Below are positions 1 to 8,917 of a stretch of 58,219 nucleotides of DNA, piece by piece. Each line of letters begins with the position of its first letter. Position 1 is the first letter of the stretch. The position numbers and the translations under genes are program-made. Under the pieces are notes generated by a model. It made no database searches. It was not told the DNA's origin and saw only the letters and a list, made by a program, of their open reading frames with translations. The stretch is from Mitsuokella multacida DSM 20544 (GTDB lineage Bacteria; Bacillota; Negativicutes; Selenomonadales; Selenomonadaceae): contig NZ_GG697142.2 of NCBI RefSeq assembly GCF_000155955.1, positions 427,006 to 485,224 of the forward strand, in the 5' to 3' direction.

Positions 1-1302
1 GGCATCGCGGGCACGTGTGTCGGCGGCGGCGCGACCGTTGGTACGGCACAGCTTGCGGCGATGGCCGGCCTCTCGGCCTGGTGGTTCACCATCGGCTCGG
101 GCGTCGGCCTCATCATCATGGGCCTTTTCTACGCCAAGCCGCTGCGCCGCACGGCCCTTGAGACGATCCCGCAGTTTCTCGCGCAGAACTTCGGCCTGAC
201 CTGTGGCGTCTTCTCGAGCATCGTCTCGTCCATCGGCATCCTGTTCAGCGCCGTGGCGAGCTGTCTGCCGGCCATCTACATCATCGCTGCAATCTTCGGC
301 ATCTCCTTCCTGCCCGCGACAATCCTGCTCGTGCTGGCCGTCGCGGCCTACGCCTTCTTCGGCGGCATGAAGAGCGCCGGCGTCGGCGGCATCCTCAAGA
401 TGATCGTCATCTGGATCACGATGGCCATCGCCGGCACCATGGCGGCGCATTCGCTGTTTGCAGACCCCGCCATCTCCGCGGCTCTGCCAGCTGGCGCCTT
501 CAACCTGCTGCACGGCGACATGAGCCATATCCTCGCGAACTTCTCGTCCGTCGTCATCGGCATGCTCTGCACGCAGTCGTACATCCAGGCCATCTTCTCC
601 GCGTCGAACCCGCGCACGGCGTCCGTCGCGGCCTTTACGGCGGCGCTCATCAGTCTGCCGGTCGGTCTGCCGTGCGCGATGGTCGGCATCTACATGGGCG
701 CGGCCCATCCAGAAGTTACGCCAATCCTCTCGCTGCCGACCTACCTATTGACGGAGCAGCCTTCCCTGCTCGGCGGCATCGCGATGGGCGGCATCATGCT
801 CTCACTCATTGGCTCGATTGCCGGCCTCTCGCTCGGCATCGGCACGATGCTCTCGCGCGACATCTTTCATCGCGCGCGCGTGACGCTGCGCGCCCGCAAG
901 ATCCACAAGATCGCCGAAGACCCCGAGAGCCAGGAGATCGACATCACGGAGATTCCGACGGTCAACCATCCGTACCATCTCTCTGAGCTCTCCGTCACGC
1001 GCCTGATTGTCCTGCTGACGATCGCGCTCGCCGCCTTTATCGCGATGGTCAACGAGGGCAGCCAGGTCCTGTTCTGGAACTACCTGTCCATGGCCCTTCG
1101 AAGCGGCGGCATCTTCCTGCCGCTGAGCTTCGCCATCTTCGCGCCGGGCACCATCACCAATCTGAGCGCCACGCTCTCGATGGTGCTCTCGACCGCCGCG
1201 GCCCTCCTTGCCGTCTTCCTCGGCGCCGCCGGCAACCCGCTGTTCTTCGGCCTCGCCATCAGCGCCCTCTGTCTCGTCCCGTGCTGGCTGCGCCATCGCT
1301 GA
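1..1302 (+). CDS. Sodium:solute symporter (SSS family), 5'-truncated
   Basis: The reading frame is open from the first base, so the start lies outside the window; 433 residues are visible. The protein is a run of hydrophobic helices. Near the visible N-terminus is a glycine-rich stretch followed by VGTAQLA and then GLSAWWF, typical of SSS/SSF sodium:solute symporters, which move an organic solute inward with Na+. A polar loop at about residues 296-325 (RARKIHKIAEDPESQEIDIT) interrupts the helices, followed by further membrane segments to the C-terminus. The substrate cannot be told from the sequence. No neighbour helps: the next gene downstream is a lactate dehydrogenase fusion behind its own promoter. 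The family call is good, the solute unknown. Confidence 0.85.
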   Translation, partial: GIAGTCVGGGATVGTAQLAAMAGLSAWWFTIGSGVGLIIMGLFYAKPLRRTALETIPQFLAQNFGLTCGVFSSIVSSIGILFSAVASCLPAIYIIAAIFGISFLPATILLVLAVAAYAFFGGMKSAGVGGILKMIVIWITMAIAGTMAAHSLFADPAISAALPAGAFNLLHGDMSHILANFSSVVIGMLCTQSYIQAIFSASNPRTASVAAFTAALISLPVGLPCAMVGIYMGAAHPEVTPILSLPTYLLTEQPSLLGGIAMGGIMLSLIGSIAGLSLGIGTMLSRDIFHRARVTLRARKIHKIAEDPESQEIDITEIPTVNHPYHLSELSVTRLIVLLTIALAAFIAMVNEGSQVLFWNYLSMALRSGGIFLPLSFAIFAPGTITNLSATLSMVLSTAAALLAVFLGAAGNPLFFGLAISALCLVPCWLRHR

Positions 1303-1386
1303 GATGCGCTCTCGACACAGGGGAGAAGTTCACGCGGGCATTCGCCATCTCGCTGTTCTTCGGGTAACAGCCTTTCGAAAAAGTGC

Positions 1387-1414
1387 AGTGAGACTGCAAA
1401 AGTGAGACTGCAAA
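1387..1414 (+). repeat. Perfect 2 x 14-bp tandem repeat upstream of the ldh promoter
   Basis: The 14-mer AGTGAGACTGCAAA occurs twice head to tail (1387-1400 and 1401-1414). It ends 7 bp before the predicted -35 element of the HPr-LDH gene. Its position suits an activator-binding direct repeat, but a chance duplication is possible. Confidence 0.6.
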
Positions 1415-1421
1415 TATGTTA

Positions 1422-1450
1422 TTGATTTCACACGCTCGGCGTCGTATAAT
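1422..1450 (+). promoter_or_regulatory. Predicted promoter of the HPr-LDH gene
   Basis: TTGATT at 1422-1427 and TATAAT at 1445-1450 are separated by 17 bp. The same TTGATT-17-TATAAT layout is found before malate dehydrogenase. Confidence 0.7.
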
Positions 1451-1509
1451 CTTATTGGTGATATACACGAACCACATTTTTATGGTTTTTAATTGGGAGG
1501 ATCTTATCA

Positions 1510-2808
1510 ATGAAAAAATTCCAAGTCGTCGTGAAGTGCTCACTCGGTATCCATGCGCGTCCCGCAGCGCAGATCGCGCAGGCATGCAGCAACCTGCGGG
1601 CAGCGGTAACGCTCGAGGCCGACAATGAGACTGCCCAGGGCAACAACGTGCTGGAGATCCTGAATCTCCATGTCGCGAAGGGCGCAACGGTCAATGTTAC
1701 GGTGGACGGCCCCGACGAGGAAGAGGCTGCAAAGCAGATCCAGGCAGTCTTTGAGGCGATGGGTCCGAAGGATAAGAAGATCCCTGTACTCAAGGTTGCC
1801 TTCTTCGGCACGAAAGACTATGACCGCCTCTATTTCAGCGAGCTCGCGAAGGATCGTGGCGAGGGTACGTACAACGTTGAGCTCAAATATTTCGCGAGCC
1901 GCTTGACGGATGAGACGGCACATCTCGCCAACGGCTATGACGCCGTCTGCATCTTCGTCAACGACGAGGCACCGCGCTCTGTCATCGAGCAGCTGCACGA
2001 TGGCGGCGTCCGCCTGATTCTCCTGCGCTGCGCCGGCTTCAACAATGTCGACAAGAAGGCCGCTGCCGAGTACGGCATCACGGTCCTGCGCGTACCGGCT
2101 TACTCCCCGTACGCGGTGGCAGAGCATGCGATGGCGACGCTGCAGGCCGCGAACCGCCGCCTGCACAAGGCGTACAACAAGGTGCGCGACAACAACTTCG
2201 ACCTCACGGGTCTGCTCGGCGTCGATCTCCACAACAAGGTCGCTGGCATTCTCGGCACGGGCCGCATCGGCCAGTGCATGGCGCGCATCTGCAAGGGCTA
2301 TGGCATGACGGTCATCGGCTGGGATGCGTTCCCGAACAAGAAGCTCGAAGAGGAGGGCCTGCTCACCTATGCCTCGAAGGAGGAAGTCCTGAGCCGCTCC
2401 GACCTCATCTCCATTCACGCACCGCTCATCATGGGCGAAGGCGGCACGTATCATCTCATCGATGAGAAGGCCATCTCTCTCATGAAGGACGATGTCATGC
2501 TCACGAACGCTGCACGCGGCGGCCTCATCGATACGGAAGCGCTCATCGCTGCTCTCAAGAAGGGCAAGTTCCATGCGGTCGCGCTCGATGTCTACGAGGG
2601 CGAGGACGCCAATGTCTACACGGATCACAGCTCCGACGTTCCGACGGAAGACATCACGGGCCGCCTGCTCATGTTCCCGCAGGTCATCCTCACGAGCCAT
2701 CAGGCATTCTTCACGCGCGAGGCCCTGCAGGCCATCGCAACGGTGACGATGGAGAACGCCCGCAATTTCAACGAGGGCTGCCCGCTCGGCGCTGCTGAAG
2801 TAAAATAA
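1510..2808 (+). CDS. HPr phosphocarrier domain fused to D-lactate dehydrogenase
   Basis: A 432-residue two-domain protein. Residues 1-88 are a full HPr domain: the phospho-accepting His15 sits in the motif SLGIHARPA, and the LNLHVAKGA segment is HPr-like. The position of the regulatory Ser46 is Asn46. A short linker (about 85-93) leads to a D-isomer-specific 2-hydroxyacid dehydrogenase of D-LDH type (94-432) that opens with KVAFFGTKDYDR. It has the NAD-binding GTGRIG at 249-254 with Asp272 beyond the next strand, and catalytic Arg336, Glu363 and His397 (SHQAFF). Known for the families: HPr relays phosphate from enzyme I to PTS EII proteins, and D-LDH reduces pyruvate to D-lactate with NADH. 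Inference: the HPr domain lets PTS state act on the lactate branch, or the protein is bifunctional. The start has GGGAGG upstream. No enzyme I or EII gene lies in the window. Confidence 0.93.
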   Translation: MKKFQVVVKCSLGIHARPAAQIAQACSNLRAAVTLEADNETAQGNNVLEILNLHVAKGATVNVTVDGPDEEEAAKQIQAVFEAMGPKDKKIPVLKVAFFGTKDYDRLYFSELAKDRGEGTYNVELKYFASRLTDETAHLANGYDAVCIFVNDEAPRSVIEQLHDGGVRLILLRCAGFNNVDKKAAAEYGITVLRVPAYSPYAVAEHAMATLQAANRRLHKAYNKVRDNNFDLTGLLGVDLHNKVAGILGTGRIGQCMARICKGYGMTVIGWDAFPNKKLEEEGLLTYASKEEVLSRSDLISIHAPLIMGEGGTYHLIDEKAISLMKDDVMLTNAARGGLIDTEALIAALKKGKFHAVALDVYEGEDANVYTDHSSDVPTEDITGRLLMFPQVILTSHQAFFTREALQAIATVTMENARNFNEGCPLGAAEVK

Positions 2809-2824
2809 GCATAAGTTCAACTGG

Positions 2825-2860
2825 TCCTGTCTGCATGAATGCAGGCAGGATTTTTCTTTT
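2825..2860 (+). terminator. Rho-independent terminator after HPr-LDH
   Basis: TCCTGTCTGCAT pairs with ATGCAGGCAGGA across a 2-nt loop (one G-U), followed by a T-rich tract. A second hairpin follows at about 2913-2935. Confidence 0.85.
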
Positions 2861-2986
2861 TGCCGTGGAATTAGATTATTAGATTAAAAGAATACGAAAG
2901 AGTTCAAGAGCCCCTGCTGTCTCTCACAGCGGGGTCTCGTGCTACATGATACAATGCGTGATAGGACCAGGATGGGGGGGAGTGGT

Positions 2987-4408
2987 ATGGATAAAGATTG
3001 GACGCCGGACATCTACGGCGATGTCCCGGTGGCGTATGCTGTCTATAAGCTGCTCTTTGCGAAGGACGGCAGGACGGTCCGGGACACGGAGTACGTCTTT
3101 GTCAACGAGATCTACTGCGAGATGGCGGGGGTGAAAAAGGAAGATCTTTTGGGGAAGTCTTTCTTCTCTGTCTATGCGAATGGAGATCCGATCTGGATGA
3201 CGTACTGCACGAAGGCCTACCAGGAGGGGAAGGCCTTTCATGACTGCATCTATGCGCCGGAGATCGGGCACTGGCTCGACTTCACGATCATGCCGCTCAA
3301 GATCCCGGGCTATGTCGCCTATACGTTCACGAATGTCGACCTCGACCGTGCGCAGCAGCTCAAGATGAAGCGCGAGTACACGACGAATGATGTGATCCTG
3401 CGCATCTCGAAGATTCTCAACGGCGAGGACGACTATGAGACGGCGATGAACCACGCACTGCGGGAGCTCAGCCGCGTGCTGCGTCCCGACCGGCTCTACA
3501 TCCTCGAGACGGACCGCAAGACCGTCTCGAACACCTTTGAGTGGTGCGCGGCCGGTGTCAAGTCGGAGCTGGCGACGCTGCAGCAGCTCGACTATGCGAA
3601 GTACATCGGCGGCTGGGAGAGATTCCTCGAGACGGCGTCGAGTGTCGTCATCGATGACATCGAGGTCCTCAAGGATGACGACCCCGTCGACTACGAGAAC
3701 CTCAGGCGGCAGGGCGTCGAGCGCCTCATCGCGACGCCCATCTACCACGGTGGCAGGCTCATCGGCTATCTCTGTGCCGACAATTACGAGTGGGACAGCC
3801 GCGTCAACACGGTCGCCGTCTTCGAGACGGTGTCGTACTTCATCGCGGCCAAGCTCGCGAACCACCGCCTCTTGGAAGAGCTCGACCATCTGAGCCGCTA
3901 CGATACGCTGACGGGCCTGCGGAACCGCAATGCGTTCAACCTGGCGGTCGACACGCTGATGCAGCGGCGCGGCGCTGTGGGCGTCGTCTACGCCGATGTC
4001 AACGGCCTCAAGGAGATCAACGACAAGTACGGCCATCGGGCTGGCGATGAGGCCCTAAAGCGCACGGCCGACCTGCTCGCGGACTGCTGCGGCCGCGAGC
4101 ATGCCTACCGCGTCGGTGGCGACGAGTTCCTCGTCCTGATGCCGCAGGTCGCTAGGCATGAGTTCGAGGCGCGCTTCGCGCAGCTGCGCGCGCGTGTCGC
4201 GGACGACGTCTCGCTGGCCATCGGGGCCGACTGGCTCGCCGATGCGGCCGAGCTCGACGAGGCCATCTCCAAGACGGACCGCCGCATGTACCGCGACAAG
4301 GTCGCGCACTACGAGCAGGTCGGCAAGAAAGAGCTGCCGCGCCATGAATTCTATCTGACGGTGAAAAAAAGTTTACAAGATAAGGTGAATGATGTTAAGA
4401 TAGAATAA
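2987..4408 (+). CDS. PAS-GAF-GGDEF diguanylate cyclase (copy 1)
   Basis: 473 residues from ATG 2987, chosen because the paralogue downstream starts at the matching residue and a G-rich site precedes it; earlier in-frame ATGs exist at 2939 and 2972. A PAS-like domain (about 10-120; VNEIYCEMAGV) is followed by a GAF-like domain (about 145-300) and a C-terminal GGDEF domain (about 305-455). The metal-binding Asp337 (YADVNGLKEIND) and the intact GGDEF at 377-381 predict active synthesis of cyclic di-GMP from two GTP. No RxxD inhibitory site stands at its usual place before GGDEF, so product feedback of the classical kind is unlikely. No transmembrane segment is seen, so it is probably a cytosolic sensor. 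The ligand is unknown. It is a tandem paralogue of the next gene. Confidence 0.88.
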   Translation: MDKDWTPDIYGDVPVAYAVYKLLFAKDGRTVRDTEYVFVNEIYCEMAGVKKEDLLGKSFFSVYANGDPIWMTYCTKAYQEGKAFHDCIYAPEIGHWLDFTIMPLKIPGYVAYTFTNVDLDRAQQLKMKREYTTNDVILRISKILNGEDDYETAMNHALRELSRVLRPDRLYILETDRKTVSNTFEWCAAGVKSELATLQQLDYAKYIGGWERFLETASSVVIDDIEVLKDDDPVDYENLRRQGVERLIATPIYHGGRLIGYLCADNYEWDSRVNTVAVFETVSYFIAAKLANHRLLEELDHLSRYDTLTGLRNRNAFNLAVDTLMQRRGAVGVVYADVNGLKEINDKYGHRAGDEALKRTADLLADCCGREHAYRVGGDEFLVLMPQVARHEFEARFAQLRARVADDVSLAIGADWLADAAELDEAISKTDRRMYRDKVAHYEQVGKKELPRHEFYLTVKKSLQDKVNDVKIE

Positions 4409-4475
4409 GAAAATAAAAGCGGATTGTTTTGTTCGGATTGCAGAGCATGACGTGATTTTAGGCAAGGTGATCACG

Positions 4476-5894
4476 ATGGAGAATCTTTGGATGCCGGACA
4501 TCTATCACGACGTCCCGGTGGCGTATGCAGTCTTTGACTTGATCTTTGCGGAGGATGGCAAGACCGTTCAGGACACGAAGTACGTCTTTGTCAACAAGAT
4601 TTACTGTGAGATGGTGGGGAAGACGGAGGAGGAGCTCGTGGGGAACTCCTTCCGGTCCATCTACGAGAAGGTGAACCCCATCTGGATGACGTACTGCGCG
4701 AGAGCCTGTCACGAGGGCAAGGCCATCCGCGACTGCATCTACGCGCCGGAGATCGACCATTGGCTGGATTTCACGATCATGCCGCTCGCGCAGCCGGGCT
4801 ATGTCGCCTACACGTTCATGAATGTCGACCTTGACCGCGCACGGCAGATGGAGATGAAGCGCGAGTACACGACGAACGACATCATCCTGCGCATCTCGAA
4901 GATCCTCAGCGGCGAGGAAGAGTATGACGTGGCGATGAACCACGCGCTGCGGGAGCTCAGCCGCGTGCTGCATCCGGACCGGCTCTACATCCTCGAGACG
5001 GATGGTAAGACGGTCTCGAATACGTTCGAGTGGTGCGCGCCGGGCGTCACGCCGGAGATTGACACGCTGCAGAATCTCGACTACGCGCAGTACATCGGCG
5101 GCTGGGAGAAGTTCCTCGAGCATTCGACGAGCGTCATCATCGAGGACATCGAGATCCTGAAGGACGATGATCCCGTCGACTACTGGAACCTCAAGCGGCA
5201 GGGCATCGAGCGCATCATCGATGCGCCGTTCTATCACGACGGCAAGCTCATCGGCTACCTCGGCGTCGACAACTACGAGAAGAGTGAACTGGTCAATACG
5301 GTCACAGTGCTCGAGACGGTGTCGTACTTCATTGCCTCGAAGATCACGAACCACCAACTGATGGTCGAACTCGAGCATGCGAGCCGCTATGATGCCTTGA
5401 CAGGGCTGCACAACCGCAATGCCTGCATCGAGAAGATCGACTTCCTCATGCAGCACTCGAGCTCGATCGGCATCGTCTACGCCGATGTCAACGGCCTCAA
5501 GGAGATCAACGACACGCGCGGCCATCAGGCGGGTGATGAAGCGCTCAAGCGGGCGGCCCACCTGCTCGCGAAGTGCTACGGCAGTGAGAATGCCTACCGC
5601 ATGGGCGGTGACGAATTCCTCGTGCTGATGCCGCTCGTCAAAGAGCTCGACTTCAAGGCGAGCTTCCGCCGCCTGCGCGAGATGGTCGGCCGCGAGCAGG
5701 AACTGTCCATCGCCCTCGGCAGCGACTGGGTGGCAGACACCACGCACCTGAACGAAGCCATCTGCCGCACCGATCGGCGCATGTACGGCGACAAGGTCGA
5801 GTACTACAACCGCCGCGGCAAGCAGTACGAGAACCGCCACGACATCCGCAGCTGCCGCCGCATCCTTGACACGACCCTTCCCCTCGAAGACTGA
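4476..5894 (+). CDS. PAS-GAF-GGDEF diguanylate cyclase (copy 2)
   Basis: 472 residues from ATG 4476, behind AAGGTGA; a GTG at 4452 is an alternative start. Domain order and length match copy 1: PAS-like (about 10-120), GAF-like (about 145-300) and GGDEF, with the GGDEF motif again at 377-381. Long blocks are identical or near-identical between the two copies (for example MKREYTTND and RLYILETD), while the PAS and GAF ligand regions and the C-terminal tail have diverged. The I-site RxxD is also absent here. Only 67 bp separate the copies, so they may be co-transcribed. Inference: a gene duplication gave two cyclases reading different signals. Confidence 0.88.
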   Translation: MENLWMPDIYHDVPVAYAVFDLIFAEDGKTVQDTKYVFVNKIYCEMVGKTEEELVGNSFRSIYEKVNPIWMTYCARACHEGKAIRDCIYAPEIDHWLDFTIMPLAQPGYVAYTFMNVDLDRARQMEMKREYTTNDIILRISKILSGEEEYDVAMNHALRELSRVLHPDRLYILETDGKTVSNTFEWCAPGVTPEIDTLQNLDYAQYIGGWEKFLEHSTSVIIEDIEILKDDDPVDYWNLKRQGIERIIDAPFYHDGKLIGYLGVDNYEKSELVNTVTVLETVSYFIASKITNHQLMVELEHASRYDALTGLHNRNACIEKIDFLMQHSSSIGIVYADVNGLKEINDTRGHQAGDEALKRAAHLLAKCYGSENAYRMGGDEFLVLMPLVKELDFKASFRRLREMVGREQELSIALGSDWVADTTHLNEAICRTDRRMYGDKVEYYNRRGKQYENRHDIRSCRRILDTTLPLED

Positions 5895-5927
5895 CGCGGC
5901 ACGGTCGGACTCCTGCGCGGCTTTGCG

Positions 5928-5956
5928 TTGCATTTTGGCGCGCGTTGTGATAAGAT
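5928..5956 (+). promoter_or_regulatory. Predicted promoter of the T-box-valS unit
   Basis: TTGCAT at 5928-5933 and TAAGAT at 5951-5956 with 17-bp spacing. The T-box leader begins just downstream. Confidence 0.5.
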
Positions 5957-5962
5957 GGTTCC

Positions 5963-6221
5963 GTATAAGGCAAAGACGATGACGAAGAGGAGTAGGGATC
6001 TTCCCTGGCAAAGAGACGGGACGGCTGGTGCGAGTCCTGGCAGGGAGATGCGGAAGGTCGCTTCGTAGTCGCTCCGCTGAGGCTCGTGCTTAGGCGGGGA
6101 CGTGGGCGGCGTTAACGCGAGAGTCATGCGGCAGTGCTGCATGAGAAGATTGGTGGTACCACGAAGGCAGGCGCTTTCGTCCTTTTGGACGGAGGCGCTT
6201 TATTTTTTGAGGAGGATTACA
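5963..6221 (+). ncRNA. T-box leader (tRNA-Val sensing) of valS
   Basis: The stretch between the second GGDEF gene and valS holds the ordered landmarks of a T-box riboswitch. There is a GGAGTAGGG motif near 5989, an apical GGCTGGTGCGAGTCC segment near 6022-6036, a GAAGGTCGCTTC segment whose GTC at 6057-6059 suits a valine specifier, and the conserved TGGTGGTACCACG at 6151-6163, which pairs with the uncharged tRNA acceptor end. A terminator follows (GCGCTTTCGTCC/GGACGGAGGCGC, about 6169-6207) with a T-run just before the valS ribosome site. Known mechanism: uncharged tRNA-Val stabilises the antiterminator and lets valS be transcribed. The exact specifier was read by eye. Confidence 0.9.
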
Positions 6222-8900
6222 ATGCCAGAGAAAGAAGAGCTCGGGAACAACATCCCGAAGGTTTATGACCCGCAGTCGTTTGAGAAGAAGTGGTATGAGT
6301 TCTGGGAGAAGAATAAGTTCTTCCACGCGGAGGTCGACAAGAGCAAGAAGCCGTACAGCATGGTCATCCCGCCGCCAAACGTCACGGGCCAGCTGCACAT
6401 GGGCCACGCGCTCGACAACACGCTGCAGGACATCCTGATCCGCTACCACCGCATGCAGGGCTACAACACGGTCTGGATCCCGGGCTGCGACCACGCCGGC
6501 ATCGCGACGCAGGCGAAGGTCGAGGGCGCGCTGCGCAAAGAGGGCACGAACCGCTATGAGCTCGGCCGCGAGAAGTTCCTCGAGCGCGTCTGGGACTGGA
6601 AGGAGAAGTTCGGCAGCCGCATCATGTTCCAGCTGCGTTCGCTTGGCTCCTCGCTCGACTGGGACCGCGAGCGCTTCACGATGGACGAGGGCTGCAGCCG
6701 CGCCGTCCGCGAAGTCTTTGTGAGCCTCTACGAGAAGGGGCTCATCTATCAGGGCACGCGCATCACGAACTGGTGCCCGTCGTGCAACACGGCCATCTCG
6801 GACATCGAGGTCGAGCACGAGACGGAGCAGGGCCATCTCTGGCATCTGCGCTATGAAGTCGAGGGCGAGCCGGGCAAGTACGTCGAGATCGCGACGACGC
6901 GCCCAGAGACGATGTTCGGCGATACGGGTGTCGCCGTCCATCCGGATGACGAGCGCTACAAGGACCTCGTCGGCAAGACGCTGATCCTGCCAATCGTCGG
7001 CCGCCGCATCCCGCTGTTCGCCGACGAGTACGTCGACAAGAACTTCGGCACGGGCGCCGTCAAGGTCACGCCGGCCCACGACCCGAACGACTTCGAGATG
7101 GGCCAGCGCCATCACCTCGAGGAGATCAAGGTCATCGGCAACACGGGCAAGATGCTCGAGGGTGCCGGCAAGTATGCGGGCATGGACCGCTATGAGTGCC
7201 GCAAGGCGCTCGTCAAGGAGCTCGAGGAGACGGGCGTGCTCGTCTCGGTCGAGGAGCATGAGCACTCCGTCGGCCACTGCTCGCGCTGCCATTCGACGAT
7301 CGAGCCGCTCGTCTCGAAGCAGTGGTTCGTCAAGATGGAGGGCCTCGCAAAGCCGGCCATCGAGGCCGTCAAGGACGGGCGCATCCAGTTCGTGCCGGAG
7401 CGCTTCACGAAGACCTACATCAACTGGCTCGAGAACATCCGCGACTGGTGCATCTCGCGCCAGCTCTGGTGGGGCCACCGCATCCCGGCCTGGTACTGCG
7501 ACGACTGCGGCGCGACGAGCGTCTCGCGCACGGACCTCACGAAGTGCCCGCACTGCGGAAGCCACCACATCCATCAGGATGAGGACGTGCTCGACACGTG
7601 GTTCAGCTCGGGCCTCTGGCCGTTCGAGACGTTCGGCTGGCCGGACAAGACGCCGGAGCTCGAGCAGTTCTACCCGACGGCGACGCTCGTCACGGGCTAC
7701 GACATCATCTTCTTCTGGGTCGCGCGCATGGTCATGATGGGCCTCGAGTTCGGCAAGGATATCCCGTTCCACCATGTCTTCATCCACGGCCTCGTGCGCG
7801 ACAGCCAGGGCCGCAAGATGAGCAAGTCGCTCGGCAACGGCATCGACCCGGTCGAGGTCATCGAGAAGTACGGTGCTGACACGCTGCGCTTCATGCTGAT
7901 CACGGGCAACACGCCAGGCAACGACATGCGCTTCTACTGGGAGCGCGTCGAGAGTGCGCGCAACTTCGCCAACAAGATCTGGAATGCCTCGCGCTACATG
8001 CTCATGAACTTCGAGGGCTTCGACAAGAGCTTCAAGCCGGAGGCCGCGGACTTCACGCTTGCCGACAAGTGGATCCTCTCGCGCTACGCCAAGACGGCGG
8101 AGGGCGTGACGAAGAGCCTCGACAACTTCGAGCTCGGCGAGGCTGGCCGCATGATCTACGAGTTCATCTGGAACGAGTTCTGCGACTGGTACATCGAGCT
8201 CACGAAGGCGCGCCTCTATGACAAGGAGAATGAGCGCGCGAAGAACACGGCGCTCTACGTCCTCTCGTACGTCCTCGAGCACACGCTGCGCCTGCTGCAT
8301 CCGTTCATGCCGTTCCTCACGGAGGAAATCTGGCAGAAGGTGCCGCATGACGCGCAGTGGAAGAGCATCATGATCGCCGACTGGCCGACGGCCGACGAGG
8401 CACTGCGCGACGACGCTGCCGAGGCGCAGATGACGGCCATCATGGAGACGATCAAGACGGTCCGCAACCTGCGCGCCGAGGTCGGTGCGGCTCCGGGCCA
8501 CAAGAGCGAGGTCATGCTGCACTTCACGGAGAGCAGCCTGCGCCCGGTCTTCGCGGAGAACGAGGGCTACCTCAAGGCACTAGCCGCAGCTGAGCCGGTC
8601 ACGCTGCTCGCAGACGATGCCGAGAAGCCGGAGAACGCCATGGCCGGCGTCGTCGGCGGCGTCGAGATCTACCTGCCGCTCAAGGGCCTCATCGACGTGG
8701 AGAGGGAGACGGCCCGCCTGCAGAAGGAGCTCGACAAGCTCGAGAAGGAGATTAAGCGCCTCACGGGCAAGCTCAGCAACGAGGGCTTCCTCAAGAAAGC
8801 GCCGGAGGCTGTCGTCGCCAAGGAGCGCGAGAAGCTCGCTGGCTATGAGGAGAAGAAGCAGGCGGTCGAGGGCCGTATCCAGGACCTCGCCAAGCTTTGA
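6222..8900 (+). CDS. valS: Valyl-tRNA synthetase
   Basis: 892 residues, the usual bacterial ValRS length. The start at ATG 6222 lies behind GAGGAGG; the frame is open further upstream, but that part is the T-box. Class I signatures are present: HMGH at 59-62 inside [13 protein letters not shown], and KMSKS at 532-536. A CP1 editing domain lies between them, followed by an anticodon-binding domain and a C-terminal coiled coil (about 820-892; [16 protein letters not shown]). The enzyme charges tRNA-Val and edits mischarged threonine. It is controlled by the T-box leader and followed after 17 bp by folC, as is common in Firmicutes. Confidence 0.98.
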   Translation: MPEKEELGNNIPKVYDPQSFEKKWYEFWEKNKFFHAEVDKSKKPYSMVIPPPNVTGQLHMGHALDNTLQDILIRYHRMQGYNTVWIPGCDHAGIATQAKVEGALRKEGTNRYELGREKFLERVWDWKEKFGSRIMFQLRSLGSSLDWDRERFTMDEGCSRAVREVFVSLYEKGLIYQGTRITNWCPSCNTAISDIEVEHETEQGHLWHLRYEVEGEPGKYVEIATTRPETMFGDTGVAVHPDDERYKDLVGKTLILPIVGRRIPLFADEYVDKNFGTGAVKVTPAHDPNDFEMGQRHHLEEIKVIGNTGKMLEGAGKYAGMDRYECRKALVKELEETGVLVSVEEHEHSVGHCSRCHSTIEPLVSKQWFVKMEGLAKPAIEAVKDGRIQFVPERFTKTYINWLENIRDWCISRQLWWGHRIPAWYCDDCGATSVSRTDLTKCPHCGSHHIHQDEDVLDTWFSSGLWPFETFGWPDKTPELEQFYPTATLVTGYDIIFFWVARMVMMGLEFGKDIPFHHVFIHGLVRDSQGRKMSKSLGNGIDPVEVIEKYGADTLRFMLITGNTPGNDMRFYWERVESARNFANKIWNASRYMLMNFEGFDKSFKPEAADFTLADKWILSRYAKTAEGVTKSLDNFELGEAGRMIYEFIWNEFCDWYIELTKARLYDKENERAKNTALYVLSYVLEHTLRLLHPFMPFLTEEIWQKVPHDAQWKSIMIADWPTADEALRDDAAEAQMTAIMETIKTVRNLRAEVGAAPGHKSEVMLHFTESSLRPVFAENEGYLKALAAAEPVTLLADDAEKPENAMAGVVGGVEIYLPLKGLIDVERETARLQKELDKLEKEIKRLTGKLSNEGFLKKAPEAVVAKEREKLAGYEEKKQAVEGRIQDLAKL

Positions 8901-8917
8901 GAATGGAGCGACGCGCT

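Noticed and set aside
6090-8522. 810-codon open frame on the minus strand
   Set aside because: It is antisense to valS; GC-rich codon use keeps the opposite frame open and its Arg/Leu/Asp-rich product resembles no family.
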